Source: Fuerstiella sp. (GTDB taxonomy: Bacteria; Planctomycetota; Planctomycetia; Planctomycetales; Planctomycetaceae). Taken from it: a DNA stretch of 64,000 nucleotides. The position numbers and the translations under genes are program-made. How positions within the stretch are numbered: the first letter of the stretch is position 1; every line of letters starts with the position of its first letter. The DNA is taken from contig JAPYTO010000001.1 in the NCBI GenBank assembly GCA_029941865.1, forward strand, positions 1 to 64,000. The letters are read 5' to 3'. A model generated the notes under the pieces. It did no database searches and had not been told where the DNA came from. It saw only the letters and a program-made list of their open reading frames with translations. Positions 57,055 through 64,000 of the stretch are shown here, piece by piece.

Positions 57055-57079
57055 CAGGCCGCTCCGATGGAGCGGCCTG
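57055..57079 (-). terminator. intrinsic terminator of the ribosomal protein cluster
   Basis: CAGGCCGCTCC-ATC-GGAGCGGCCTG (minus-strand reading) is a perfect 11-bp stem with a 3-nt loop, followed on the minus strand by TTTTCGTTG. It lies 36 bp after the rplQ stop. Confidence 0.9.
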
Positions 57080-57114
57080 TCGTGTAATCCGGGCCTACGA
57101 CCTGAATGTCCCTG

Positions 57115-57780
57115 CTATTCAGTAGCTTCTTTTGCCTCAGCATCCGCCGATACGGCCTTTTCAGAATCCGTGACCGGTTCATCCTGCTGCGGAGCAGGCT
57201 CGTCACTGACAGGCTCATCACTGACGACCGGAGCGGTTCGCTTCCTGGACTTCACGCGATCCCGTTCGCCGACGAATTCGATCAAGGCCTGCTGGCCCGC
57301 ATCGCCAAGTCGAACGTTGGGAAGCCGCACGATTCGCGTGTACCCACCGTCGCGATCTGCGAACCGCTCAGCCAGTTCGTCGAACAGAATTGAAACGGCA
57401 TCATTGTCTCGCAGCAGCGAAAATGCCTGCCGACGAAGTGCGACGGCCGGAGAAATGGTCTGCGACCACTTCTGCCATTTGTCAGATGTCCGCCAGTCAC
57501 GCCATGCGTCAGACCCCTTCTCGGCATCTGTCGCAAACTCGGCCGCGGCCTGCTCGTGAGCAACGGCCTTCTTGCCAAGCGTGACCAGTTTTTCAACGAA
57601 CGGGCGAAGCTCTTTAGCCTTCGCAACCGTTGTGACGATGCGTCCGGCCACGCGTGGCCGCAGCGGATCGTCCTCGTCCACGCGCACCGTCTTTATCAGA
57701 CTGGCCGCCATGTTGCGAAACATCGCCTTACGGTGAGATGCATTTCGCCCAAGTTTTCTTCCACGCAGTCGATGTCGCAT
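57115..57780 (-). CDS. rplQ: 50S ribosomal protein L17 with long C-terminal extension
   Basis: The N-terminus is classical L17 ([20 protein letters not shown]). The end of the core is also typical ([20 protein letters not shown]). At 221 residues it is nearly twice the usual 115-130: there is an insertion around [20 protein letters not shown] and an acidic tail of about 50 residues ([20 protein letters not shown]). It is the last gene of the cluster, directly after rpoA as usual. Confidence 0.96.
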   Translation of the reverse strand: MRHRLRGRKLGRNASHRKAMFRNMAASLIKTVRVDEDDPLRPRVAGRIVTTVAKAKELRPFVEKLVTLGKKAVAHEQAAAEFATDAEKGSDAWRDWRTSDKWQKWSQTISPAVALRRQAFSLLRDNDAVSILFDELAERFADRDGGYTRIVRLPNVRLGDAGQQALIEFVGERDRVKSRKRTAPVVSDEPVSDEPAPQQDEPVTDSEKAVSADAEAKEATE

Positions 57781-57836
57781 GGCGACAAATCTCTCAATCG
57801 TAGTCTAAGGAAATTCTGTAATCTTACTTCCGCGGC

Positions 57837-58850
57837 CTAGCCAATGGCTTGTTGGTTCGGAAGTCGCATGCCCAATGCCAGTTCGATCTCTTCCAGACGT
57901 TCTCGCACTTCGTCGAGCGTCGTTTCACCGAAGTTGCGAACCTGCAGGAGCTCATCTTCCGATCGCACAACAAGATCGCGGACGGTATTGATACCGACGG
58001 ACTCCAGACAGTTTGTCGCCCGTACCGAAAGATTCAGTTCGGCCAGACTCTTGTTCAGCTTCTCTTCCAATTCCATGTCCACCGGCGAGTATCCAGTGGA
58101 TTCCATCATCCCCTTCAGCCCACCATCCTGGTTCGCTTCCGGACCAGGCTCACGGTACGTAATGAAGCAGTTAAGATGCTTCCGTAGGATTTTGGCCGCT
58201 TCGACAAGTGCCATGGATGGAGAAACAGTTCCGTTGGTCCAGATTTCCAGGTTGAGTTTGTCGTAGTTCGTCCGCTGGCCTACACGCGTTTCCTGAATCT
58301 GATGCCGGACACGCGTAATCGGCGAGAACGCTGCGTCCAGGGGAATAAGGCCGACCTCCGGATCGTTCTGATAGTGTTCCGACGCAGGCACATAACCGCG
58401 CCCGTTCTCCACCGTCATCTCGATATTGAAGGGGACATCGTCAGTCATCGTAGCAATCACCAGATCCTTGTTGATGACCTCAACCTGATCATCGCAGATC
58501 ACATCCGCACCAGTGACCACACCCCGAGTGTTCTTCTCAATGCGCACTGTCTTGACAGACGCGCTGTAGTTCTTCAACACCAGTGACTTCAGATTGAGGC
58601 AGATGTCGGTCACATCTTCCACCAGCCCTGGGATCGTAGTGAATTCGTGCTGCACGCCCTGCACCCGCACTTTGGTGATCGCGGCACCTTCGAGGCTGGA
58701 CAGCAGGATTCGCCGCAGACTATTGCCCACAGTCGACCCAAAGCCACGTTCAAACGGCTCGGCCACAAACCTGCCATACTCCGCCGTCAGGGACTCCCGA
58801 ACCGGGAAGACCCGACTGGGAAGTTCCAAACCACGCCATCGAATTCGCAT
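57837..58850 (-). CDS. rpoA: DNA-directed RNA polymerase subunit alpha
   Basis: The 337-residue product has the alpha N-terminal assembly domain ([40 protein letters not shown]) and the C-terminal DNA- and activator-binding domain ([20 protein letters not shown]). Length and domain order are normal. It lies 70 bp after rpsK; rpsD, which commonly sits between them, is absent. Confidence 0.98.
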   Translation of the reverse strand: MRIRWRGLELPSRVFPVRESLTAEYGRFVAEPFERGFGSTVGNSLRRILLSSLEGAAITKVRVQGVQHEFTTIPGLVEDVTDICLNLKSLVLKNYSASVKTVRIEKNTRGVVTGADVICDDQVEVINKDLVIATMTDDVPFNIEMTVENGRGYVPASEHYQNDPEVGLIPLDAAFSPITRVRHQIQETRVGQRTNYDKLNLEIWTNGTVSPSMALVEAAKILRKHLNCFITYREPGPEANQDGGLKGMMESTGYSPVDMELEEKLNKSLAELNLSVRATNCLESVGINTVRDLVVRSEDELLQVRNFGETTLDEVRERLEEIELALGMRLPNQQAIG

Positions 58851-58920
58851 TATGTATTCTCCTGAAACCGGGGCTCTTGTTAGTCAGACCGCGTCAACCG
58901 CGTAAAGAAAAAACGTCAAC

Positions 58921-59304
58921 TCAGACGCGACGCTTTTTCGGGGGACGGCAGCCGTTGTGCGGCAGTGGGGTGACATCTTCGATTGACCGCACAGTGATAC
59001 CTGAAGACTGTAGGCCCGTAATGGCGCTTTCGCGTCCCGAACCGGGTCCCTTAACCCGAATCTCGATCTCCTTCACGCCACACTTCGCCGCTCGTTCGGC
59101 AACAGTCTCGGAAGCTCGCTGCGCTGCAAACGGTGTGCTTTTGCGACTCCCCTTGAACCCGACGGTGCCCGCAGTGGCCCAACACAAAACGTCACCATTT
59201 GTGTCGGTCATGGTCACAATAGTGTTGTTGAAGGTTGCTTTGATATAAGCGATGCCCTTCGTTACGTTGCGACGGACTCGCTTTTTTTGCTTTACTTTTG
59301 CCAC
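58921..59304 (-). CDS. rpsK: 30S ribosomal protein S11
   Basis: The 127-residue product shows S11 features: [60 protein letters not shown] and the basic end [11 protein letters not shown]. Normal length, and follows rpsM by 54 bp. Confidence 0.98.
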   Translation of the reverse strand: MAKVKQKKRVRRNVTKGIAYIKATFNNTIVTMTDTNGDVLCWATAGTVGFKGSRKSTPFAAQRASETVAERAAKCGVKEIEIRVKGPGSGRESAITGLQSSGITVRSIEDVTPLPHNGCRPPKKRRV

Positions 59305-59358
59305 GATTCAATTTCTCACAGATTAACGGAAGTCAGAGGGCCATTAAGCAACACAGAC

Positions 59359-59745
59359 TTAGTGTTTGGCGTCCTTTACGCCCTTCTTTCCGGCGACGGT
59401 CTTTTTTCGACCCTTTCGAGTCCTCGCGTTGGTCTTCGTCCGCTGTCCACGGACCGGAAGGCCTCGGCGATGCCGCAGCCCTCGATAACACTGAATCTCA
59501 CGCAGCCGACCGATATCCTGCTGAACTTTTCGCCGCAGTGGTCCTTCAACCGTGTAATTCTTGTCCAGATGATTAGTGATTCGACTCACTTCATCTTCGG
59601 TCAACGCACTCGCCCGAATATGCGGAGCGATCCCCAACTCATAGCAGATATTGACCGACAGAACACGACCAACACCGAAGAGATAGGTCAACGCAATATA
59701 CGTTGGCTTATTGTTTGGGATGTCCACACCAAGAATACGAGGCAT
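59359..59745 (-). CDS. rpsM: 30S ribosomal protein S13
   Basis: The 128-residue product begins [20 protein letters not shown] and contains the helix-turn-helix segment [19 protein letters not shown]. The C-terminal basic tail [20 protein letters not shown] contacts tRNA in the family. Normal length. Confidence 0.98.
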   Translation of the reverse strand: MPRILGVDIPNNKPTYIALTYLFGVGRVLSVNICYELGIAPHIRASALTEDEVSRITNHLDKNYTVEGPLRRKVQQDIGRLREIQCYRGLRHRRGLPVRGQRTKTNARTRKGRKKTVAGKKGVKDAKH

Positions 59746-59881
59746 CGAAGCTCACTCCAACTAACAAAACAATTCTGAGCCGTCACAGACGGACCGCACG
59801 CGAACAACGGGTTCTTTTCCGGATGCAGTCCAAATGCCGCATCGTCGAACAATCACGACCGTCGCCCCTATATTAACTCAA

Positions 59882-59998
59882 TCAACCCTGACGCTGCTTA
59901 TGGCGAGGATTCGCAGTGCAGACAACGTAGGTGCGGCCACGACGACGAACCGTCTTGCAGTGCTCACAAATTCGTTTGACGCTTGACCGAACTTTCAT
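59882..59998 (-). CDS. rpmJ: 50S ribosomal protein L36
   Basis: This gene is too short for the track. Reading the minus strand from ATG 59998 gives 38 residues: [20 protein letters not shown], then [18 protein letters not shown] and TGA. It has the zinc-type Cys/His set of L36 (CEHC ... C ... H). It lies between secY and rpsM in the position usual for rpmJ; infA, often next to it, is missing. Confidence 0.97.
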   Translation of the reverse strand: MKVRSSVKRICEHCKTVRRRGRTYVVCTANPRHKQRQG

Positions 59999-60042
59999 CG
60001 AACCAACTCCCACGGGCAAATATCTAAAACCGTTTTCCGCAG

Positions 60043-61404
60043 CTAATCATCAGTGTCCAACAGACCTGAGTAATTTCGCATGATCAAATGCGAATCAATT
60101 TTCTGCACCAGATCCAAAGCCACGGAAACAATAATCAAAAGACCGGTCCCCCCGAAGAAACTCGCGATCGCGTAGTCTCCCGTAAGGGTTGTGGAAATCA
60201 CCGTTGGTATCACGGCGATAATCGCAAGAAACGCCGCACCCACATAGGTAATTCGCATCATCACCTGTTCCAGATGTGACGCCGTGCGACCTCCCGGTCG
60301 ATAACCGGGAATAAAGCTTCCCATGTCCTTCAGATTCTCCGACATATCTTTGGGATTGAAAGTAATGGCCGTCCAAAAATAGCAGAAGAAGTAGATCAGA
60401 AAGATATAGGTTAGATTATAAACGAATCCCTGACCAGGACTGAACGCACCGCCCAGCACCCTCAGGATCTCGCTGTTTGGCCAGATGTTTGCCAACTGAT
60501 TAAAGACGAAAAACGGCAGCAGAAGCAAACTGGAAGCAAAGATAATCGGCATGACTCCCGCCTGATTCACCCTCAGTGGCAGCCACTGTCGTTGGCCACC
60601 CATCACTTTTCGACCGCGAACATGTTTTGCACTTTGAATCGGGATTTTGCGTTGCCCTTGGGTAATGAACACCACCCAGACAATCACAATCACAAACAGA
60701 GCTGCCAAAACCAATAGAATTTCGACACCCTTTCCGCCGCCCAGCTGCAAACCGTGTTCCAGGATCCCGCTCAGAAAACCACCTGCGGCAGCCGGCATTC
60801 TCGCCAGAATCCCGGCCATGATCAGCAGGCTGATTCCGTTACCGATTCCGTAGGCATCAATCTGCTCGCCAATCCACATCAGAAACACGGTGCCGCATGT
60901 CATCACCACAGTTCCAACCAGGCACCAACCCGTTGTGTTGTAACCGTCCAACAAAACGCTCTGCCCCGTGAGTGCCCCTGCAGCGAGCCCCTTTATCAGG
61001 AAGAAACTCTGCAGAAAACAAATGACCACAGTGGCATAGCGAGTGTATTCGTTCAACCGACGGCGCCCGGACTCGCCTTCTTTCTGCAACTGTTCCAGTG
61101 GTGGGTACACGGTCCCCAACAGCTGAAAAACAATTGATGCCGTGATATACGGCATGATTCCCAGGCCGAATATGGAACCATTGGTGATGCTGGAGGCCGA
61201 GAACATAGACACGACCTGCAACAGGTCGGCGATCCCTTTACCGTCAGAACTACCATTGTCGAACACTTCCTTAAGCGCGGCATGATCCATAAACGGCAAC
61301 GTGATCGAAAACCCCATACGGTAGACCGCTAACAGGAATAATGTCAGCAGGATCTTCTGTCGGAGTTCCGGAACACGGAACACGGTTAATAATTTTGAGA
61401 GCAT
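60043..61404 (-). CDS. secY: preprotein translocase subunit SecY
   Basis: I chose ATG 61404 ([20 protein letters not shown]), since GAGAGGA lies 5 nt upstream; the track's TTG start adds seven residues. The 453-residue product has the ten membrane segments of SecY and conserved stretches such as [20 protein letters not shown], the pore region, [20 protein letters not shown] and [20 protein letters not shown]. It forms the channel for exported proteins in the cytoplasmic membrane. adk and map, common after secY, are absent. Confidence 0.97.
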   Translation of the reverse strand: MLSKLLTVFRVPELRQKILLTLFLLAVYRMGFSITLPFMDHAALKEVFDNGSSDGKGIADLLQVVSMFSASSITNGSIFGLGIMPYITASIVFQLLGTVYPPLEQLQKEGESGRRRLNEYTRYATVVICFLQSFFLIKGLAAGALTGQSVLLDGYNTTGWCLVGTVVMTCGTVFLMWIGEQIDAYGIGNGISLLIMAGILARMPAAAGGFLSGILEHGLQLGGGKGVEILLVLAALFVIVIVWVVFITQGQRKIPIQSAKHVRGRKVMGGQRQWLPLRVNQAGVMPIIFASSLLLLPFFVFNQLANIWPNSEILRVLGGAFSPGQGFVYNLTYIFLIYFFCYFWTAITFNPKDMSENLKDMGSFIPGYRPGGRTASHLEQVMMRITYVGAAFLAIIAVIPTVISTTLTGDYAIASFFGGTGLLIIVSVALDLVQKIDSHLIMRNYSGLLDTDD

Positions 61405-61465
61405 ATATCCTCTCCGAAACTTCAATCCTTAGAAGTTTCTGCGAACGCCACCGTTCGTACGCCTG

Positions 61466-61912
61466 TCAAACTCGTTCAAACTTACCGCCCGCTGCGACAA
61501 TTTTTTCTTCGGCACTGCGAGAAAAACGATGTGCAATGACGGTCAGTTTCTTGTTCAGCTCACCGTCACCGAGCACCTTCAGGGCATCGTGCCGACTCGG
61601 AACGATGCCTTTGGCAACAAGTGTTTCCACGTTGATTTCCGCACCATCTTCGAAGGACTTTTCCAGCTGACCAACGTTGACGATCACCACTGTGTCGGCA
61701 AAGGCCTTATTGTTGAAGCCCCGCTTCGCGACACGCCGGAACAGAGGCGTCTGGCCTCCCTCAAAGCCCGCGCGACGTTTCGAACCCGACCGGCTGAAGT
61801 AGCCGTTATGTCCTCGTCCACTGGTTTTACCGTGGCCGGACCCTGGACCGCGTCCGATGCGTTTCCGAGGTTTTCTTTTCTGTATGCCTGTATGTACGTC
61901 GTTCAAAATCAT
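61466..61912 (-). CDS. rplO: 50S ribosomal protein L15
   Basis: The 148-residue product has the L15 start [20 protein letters not shown], the Gly/Arg-rich [20 protein letters not shown] and [20 protein letters not shown]. Its start overlaps the rpsE stop by 4 bp, so no rpmD gene lies between them. Confidence 0.97.
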   Translation of the reverse strand: MILNDVHTGIQKRKPRKRIGRGPGSGHGKTSGRGHNGYFSRSGSKRRAGFEGGQTPLFRRVAKRGFNNKAFADTVVIVNVGQLEKSFEDGAEINVETLVAKGIVPSRHDALKVLGDGELNKKLTVIAHRFSRSAEEKIVAAGGKFERV

Positions 61913-62394
61913 GACAGCGACACTCCTCTCAGACGTGCGACTTCTTCTTTCGTCTGAAGCTGTGACAGAGCATCAAACGTCGCTTTCACCAGGTTGAGCG
62001 GATTGGTTGAGCCGTAGCTTTTTGTAAGGATGTCAGAAATCCCTGCGGCTTCCAGCACCAGTCGCACACACTCGCCGGCGATTACGCCTGTACCGGGTTT
62101 GGCCGGCAACAAAAGTATGCGAGAAGCTCGAAACTCTCCCATGACCTGATGCGGAATCGTTGTTCCCACCAGCGAAAACGGTGTCATCGACCGGTTCGCC
62201 GCCTTTGTGGCCTTTTCAACGGCCAGCGGAACTTCGATCGCTTTACCGTAACCATAGCCGACACGACCGTTTCGATCACCCGTCACCACCAAAGCGGCAA
62301 AGCTGAACCGACGACCGCCCTTGACTACGCACGCGCAACGGCGAATCTGTATGACTGATTCGCCCGCGTCTCTTTGTGTATCTGTTGACGACAC
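61909..62394 (-). CDS. rpsE: 30S ribosomal protein S5
   Basis: The 161-residue product has the S5 double-stranded-RNA-binding segment [20 protein letters not shown] and the C-terminal region [20 protein letters not shown] with [17 protein letters not shown]. Normal length, and overlaps rplO by 4 bp. Confidence 0.97.
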   Translation of the reverse strand: MSSTDTQRDAGESVIQIRRCACVVKGGRRFSFAALVVTGDRNGRVGYGYGKAIEVPLAVEKATKAANRSMTPFSLVGTTIPHQVMGEFRASRILLLPAKPGTGVIAGECVRLVLEAAGISDILTKSYGSTNPLNLVKATFDALSQLQTKEEVARLRGVSLS

Positions 62395-62425
62395 ATTTCA
62401 CCTCAAATCTGAAACCGAAGCTGGC

Positions 62426-62797
62426 CTAGAATCGCAGACCCTGTTCGCGAGCGGCATCTGCCAACGCCGCCACACGACCGTGGTAGCGGAAACTGCCACG
62501 GTCAAACACAACGTCTACGATGCCTTTTTCCTTTGCTCGTTCGCCCAGCACTTTGCCGACCGCCTGAGCCATATCACAGTTGCTGGCCACTTTTCCCGCA
62601 CCGGCGATAGACGATTCCACTGTGCTGGCAGCAACCAACGTCTGCCCTGCAACGTCATCGATAATCTGTGCGTACATGTGGCGATTACTTTTGAACACCG
62701 ACAGCCGAGGCCGGCCGTGTGCATCGCGTCGAACACGATTTCCCACACGAAACCGCCGTCGCACTTTTCGCTTTATTAATCGCTTCTGAGCCTTCAT
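62426..62797 (-). CDS. rplR: 50S ribosomal protein L18
   Basis: ATG 62797 ([20 protein letters not shown]) is preferred to the track's TTG nine bases earlier. The 123-residue product contains [20 protein letters not shown] and the C-terminal [20 protein letters not shown], both typical of L18, which binds 5S rRNA. Confidence 0.97.
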   Translation of the reverse strand: MKAQKRLIKRKVRRRFRVGNRVRRDAHGRPRLSVFKSNRHMYAQIIDDVAGQTLVAASTVESSIAGAGKVASNCDMAQAVGKVLGERAKEKGIVDVVFDRGSFRYHGRVAALADAAREQGLRF

Positions 62798-62834
62798 TGA
62801 TCTCAACCAACCTTAATAGCTACACGGGCCAACA

Positions 62835-63383
62835 CTACTTGGAACCGAATGCTTTACCGGACTTACGCCGAACCTGTTCGTTCTCGTACCGAATACCTTT
62901 GCCCTTATACGGCTCAGGAGGTCGTACCTGACGGACATTCGCCGCAAACTGACCAACAGCCTGTTTATCCGCACTTCGCACAATCACACTGGTGGGAGCA
63001 GGCACTTCAACGTCGACACCAGGCGGAACTTCAAGCACGACGGTGTTCGCGAATCCTACCTGCAACGACAACTTCTTTCCCGCCAGCGACGCATTGTAAC
63101 CGACGCCGACCACCGTGAGACGGCGTTCAAACTGCTTCACCACGCCCTCCACCATATTTTGAATCAGGCTGCGAGTGAGCCCGTGCAAAGCACGATTTTC
63201 GCGAAGATCGTTCGGCCGCGAAACCTTGACGACGCGATCAGCATCGTTCACCTCCAACGACATGTTGGGGTGCACGGTCAGCTTCAGGTCACCCTTTGCT
63301 CCCTTAACACTGATCTCCTGACCAGCGAGAGTCACGGTTACTTCAGCCGGAAAATTGATCGGCTTATTTCCAATTCGAGACAT
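62835..63383 (-). CDS. rplF: 50S ribosomal protein L6
   Basis: The 182-residue product begins MSRIGNKPINFPAEVTVTLA and contains the duplicated L6 fold, with VGFANTVVLEVPPGVDVEVP and the signature PEPYKGKGIRYENEQVRRKS near the end. Normal length. Confidence 0.98.
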   Translation of the reverse strand: MSRIGNKPINFPAEVTVTLAGQEISVKGAKGDLKLTVHPNMSLEVNDADRVVKVSRPNDLRENRALHGLTRSLIQNMVEGVVKQFERRLTVVGVGYNASLAGKKLSLQVGFANTVVLEVPPGVDVEVPAPTSVIVRSADKQAVGQFAANVRQVRPPEPYKGKGIRYENEQVRRKSGKAFGSK

Positions 63384-63425
63384 TGCCCAAATACCAGTTG
63401 TTGGATTGAATCGTGTGAAGGAGAC

Positions 63426-63827
63426 CTACCAGACCTGACAGAGAAGCTCTCCGCCAACACCTTCTTTTCGCGCCTCACGGTTACTCAAAACGCCCTTGGA
63501 GGTCGACAGAATTGAAATGCCAAGGCCCTGACGGACTTCCTTCATTTCTGACGTTCCAATATATACGCGGCGGCCTGGTTTGCTGATTCGCTCGATGTGC
63601 TGAATCACATGCTCGCCATTCGGCCCGTACTTCAAATTCACCCGCAGAAAAGCAGTCGGAGCACCTTCCACTTCGACGATCTCGTGGTCCCAGACGTAAC
63701 CTTCGCGTTCCAGCGCCTGCACAACCCGGACCTTCTGCCGCGATGTCGGCATATCAACATACGGCCGCTCCACGTGGATGCCATTGCGAATTCGGGTGAG
63801 CAGATCTGCGATCGGATCAGTCATCAT
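63426..63827 (-). CDS. rpsH: 30S ribosomal protein S8
   Basis: The true start is the ATG at 63827 (or the ATG next to it, 63824): MMTDPIADLLTRIRNGIHVE is a standard S8 beginning. The first 56 residues of the track ORF are a shadow of rpsN. The end of the protein, GLGISILSTSKGVLSNREAR with GELLCQVW, is typical. The resulting 132-133 residues match the family. Confidence 0.97.
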   Translation of the reverse strand: MMTDPIADLLTRIRNGIHVERPYVDMPTSRQKVRVVQALEREGYVWDHEIVEVEGAPTAFLRVNLKYGPNGEHVIQHIERISKPGRRVYIGTSEMKEVRQGLGISILSTSKGVLSNREARKEGVGGELLCQVW

Positions 63828-63888
63828 GGGACAGGTACTCGTGTGTTCTTGTATTGCTTCTGTCGCCCCTGGACGAGGCAGGACCGTA

Positions 63889-64000
63889 TTACCAACTGGC
63901 CTTCCTGGCCCCTGGAACCAATCCATCCAGACATAGATCGCGAAAACAGATTCGGCAGACCTTAAACTTGCGGTACACGGCGCGAGGACGACCACAAAGA
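63889..64000 (-). CDS. rpsN: 30S ribosomal protein S14 (type Z), 5' part outside the window
   Basis: Reading the minus strand from the window edge gives [20 protein letters not shown], then [16 protein letters not shown] and TAA. The CGRPR, CRICFR and GARKASW segments are S14 hallmarks, and the cysteine spacing fits the short zinc-binding type. The N-terminus lies beyond position 64000. It precedes rpsH as in most spc-type clusters. Confidence 0.95.
   Translation of the reverse strand, partial: LCGRPRAVYRKFKVCRICFRDLCLDGLVPGARKASW

Noticed and set aside
56337-57125. 262-codon plus-strand ORF
   Set aside because: Antisense to the HExxH protein and runs through the ribosomal-cluster terminator hairpin.
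1-64000. tRNA genes, CRISPR arrays and intact insertion sequences
   Set aside because: Intergenic stretches were read for T-loop-like sequences, regularly spaced repeats and transposase motifs on both strands; none was convincing, though a computed search (tRNAscan-SE, CRISPR finder) could still find one.

Overview
The window looks like a chromosomal segment of a marine or soil-type member of the Planctomycetota (Planctomycetia). The indicators are two PSD1-type cytochrome proteins (DUF1549/DUF1553) paired with DUF1501 proteins, a DUF1559 pseudopilin, a Pirellula-type heme-binding domain, two secreted sulfatases, and many secreted proteins with VCBS/FG-GAP and ASPIC/UnbV domains. A genus cannot be assigned from the sequence alone. 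No tRNA, rRNA, CRISPR array or intact transposase was found by eye.

Layout. 1-12.2 kb holds a DUF1501/PSD1 pair, an HPP membrane protein, a Gfo/Idh/MocA oxidoreductase, tyrS, a CPBP intramembrane protease, trpC, a NUDIX-like protein and two small conserved hypotheticals. 12.7-31.4 kb is a long block of plus-strand genes for extracytoplasmic redox and repeat proteins. It contains a degenerate COX2-like cupredoxin, a beta-helix lipoprotein, a Sco copper-chaperone domain fused to VCBS/ASPIC, membrane and TPR proteins, a heptaheme cytochrome c overlapping an SGNH/TPR protein, a DUF1559 pseudopilin, two more CRTAC1-type VCBS/ASPIC proteins and a TPR protein. Converging on this block at 31.4-33.9 kb is a minus-strand CRTAC1-type gene that carries one in-frame TGA.

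34-51.3 kb holds a decayed ASPIC/UnbV fragment, two uncharacterised genes, two sulfatases, a glucose/sorbosone dehydrogenase fused to cytochrome domains, a DTW-domain protein with an extra C-terminal domain, and an SGNH plus alpha/beta hydrolase followed by a second PSD1/DUF1501 pair. 51.4-57 kb holds a WecA/MraY-like transferase, cysH (iron-sulfur type), an M20 peptidase, a flavin reductase and an HExxH protein. 57-64 kb is the end of the ribosomal protein cluster on the minus strand: rpsN-rpsH-rplF-rplR-rpsE-rplO-secY-rpmJ-rpsM-rpsK-rpoA-rplQ. It lacks rpmD, adk, map, infA and rpsD at their usual places and ends in a clear terminator hairpin.

Main findings. (1) The CRTAC1-type gene at 31437..33857 is split by one TGA. 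Both halves are in the same frame and together make a complete VCBS-to-ASPIC protein. An 8-bp hairpin with a 6-nt loop lies 12 nt after the TGA and fits the general bacterial SECIS layout, so this is a candidate selenoprotein with a Sec-Thr-Cys motif. (2) A non-coding element of about 102 nt occurs three times, upstream of three unrelated genes and always in the orientation of the gene. It ends in a short hairpin with one compensatory base-pair change. (3) A gene group joins a COX2-like domain that has lost CuA ligands, a beta-helix lipoprotein and a Sco-VCBS-ASPIC fusion, which suggests an uncharacterised copper or redox function outside the cytoplasm.
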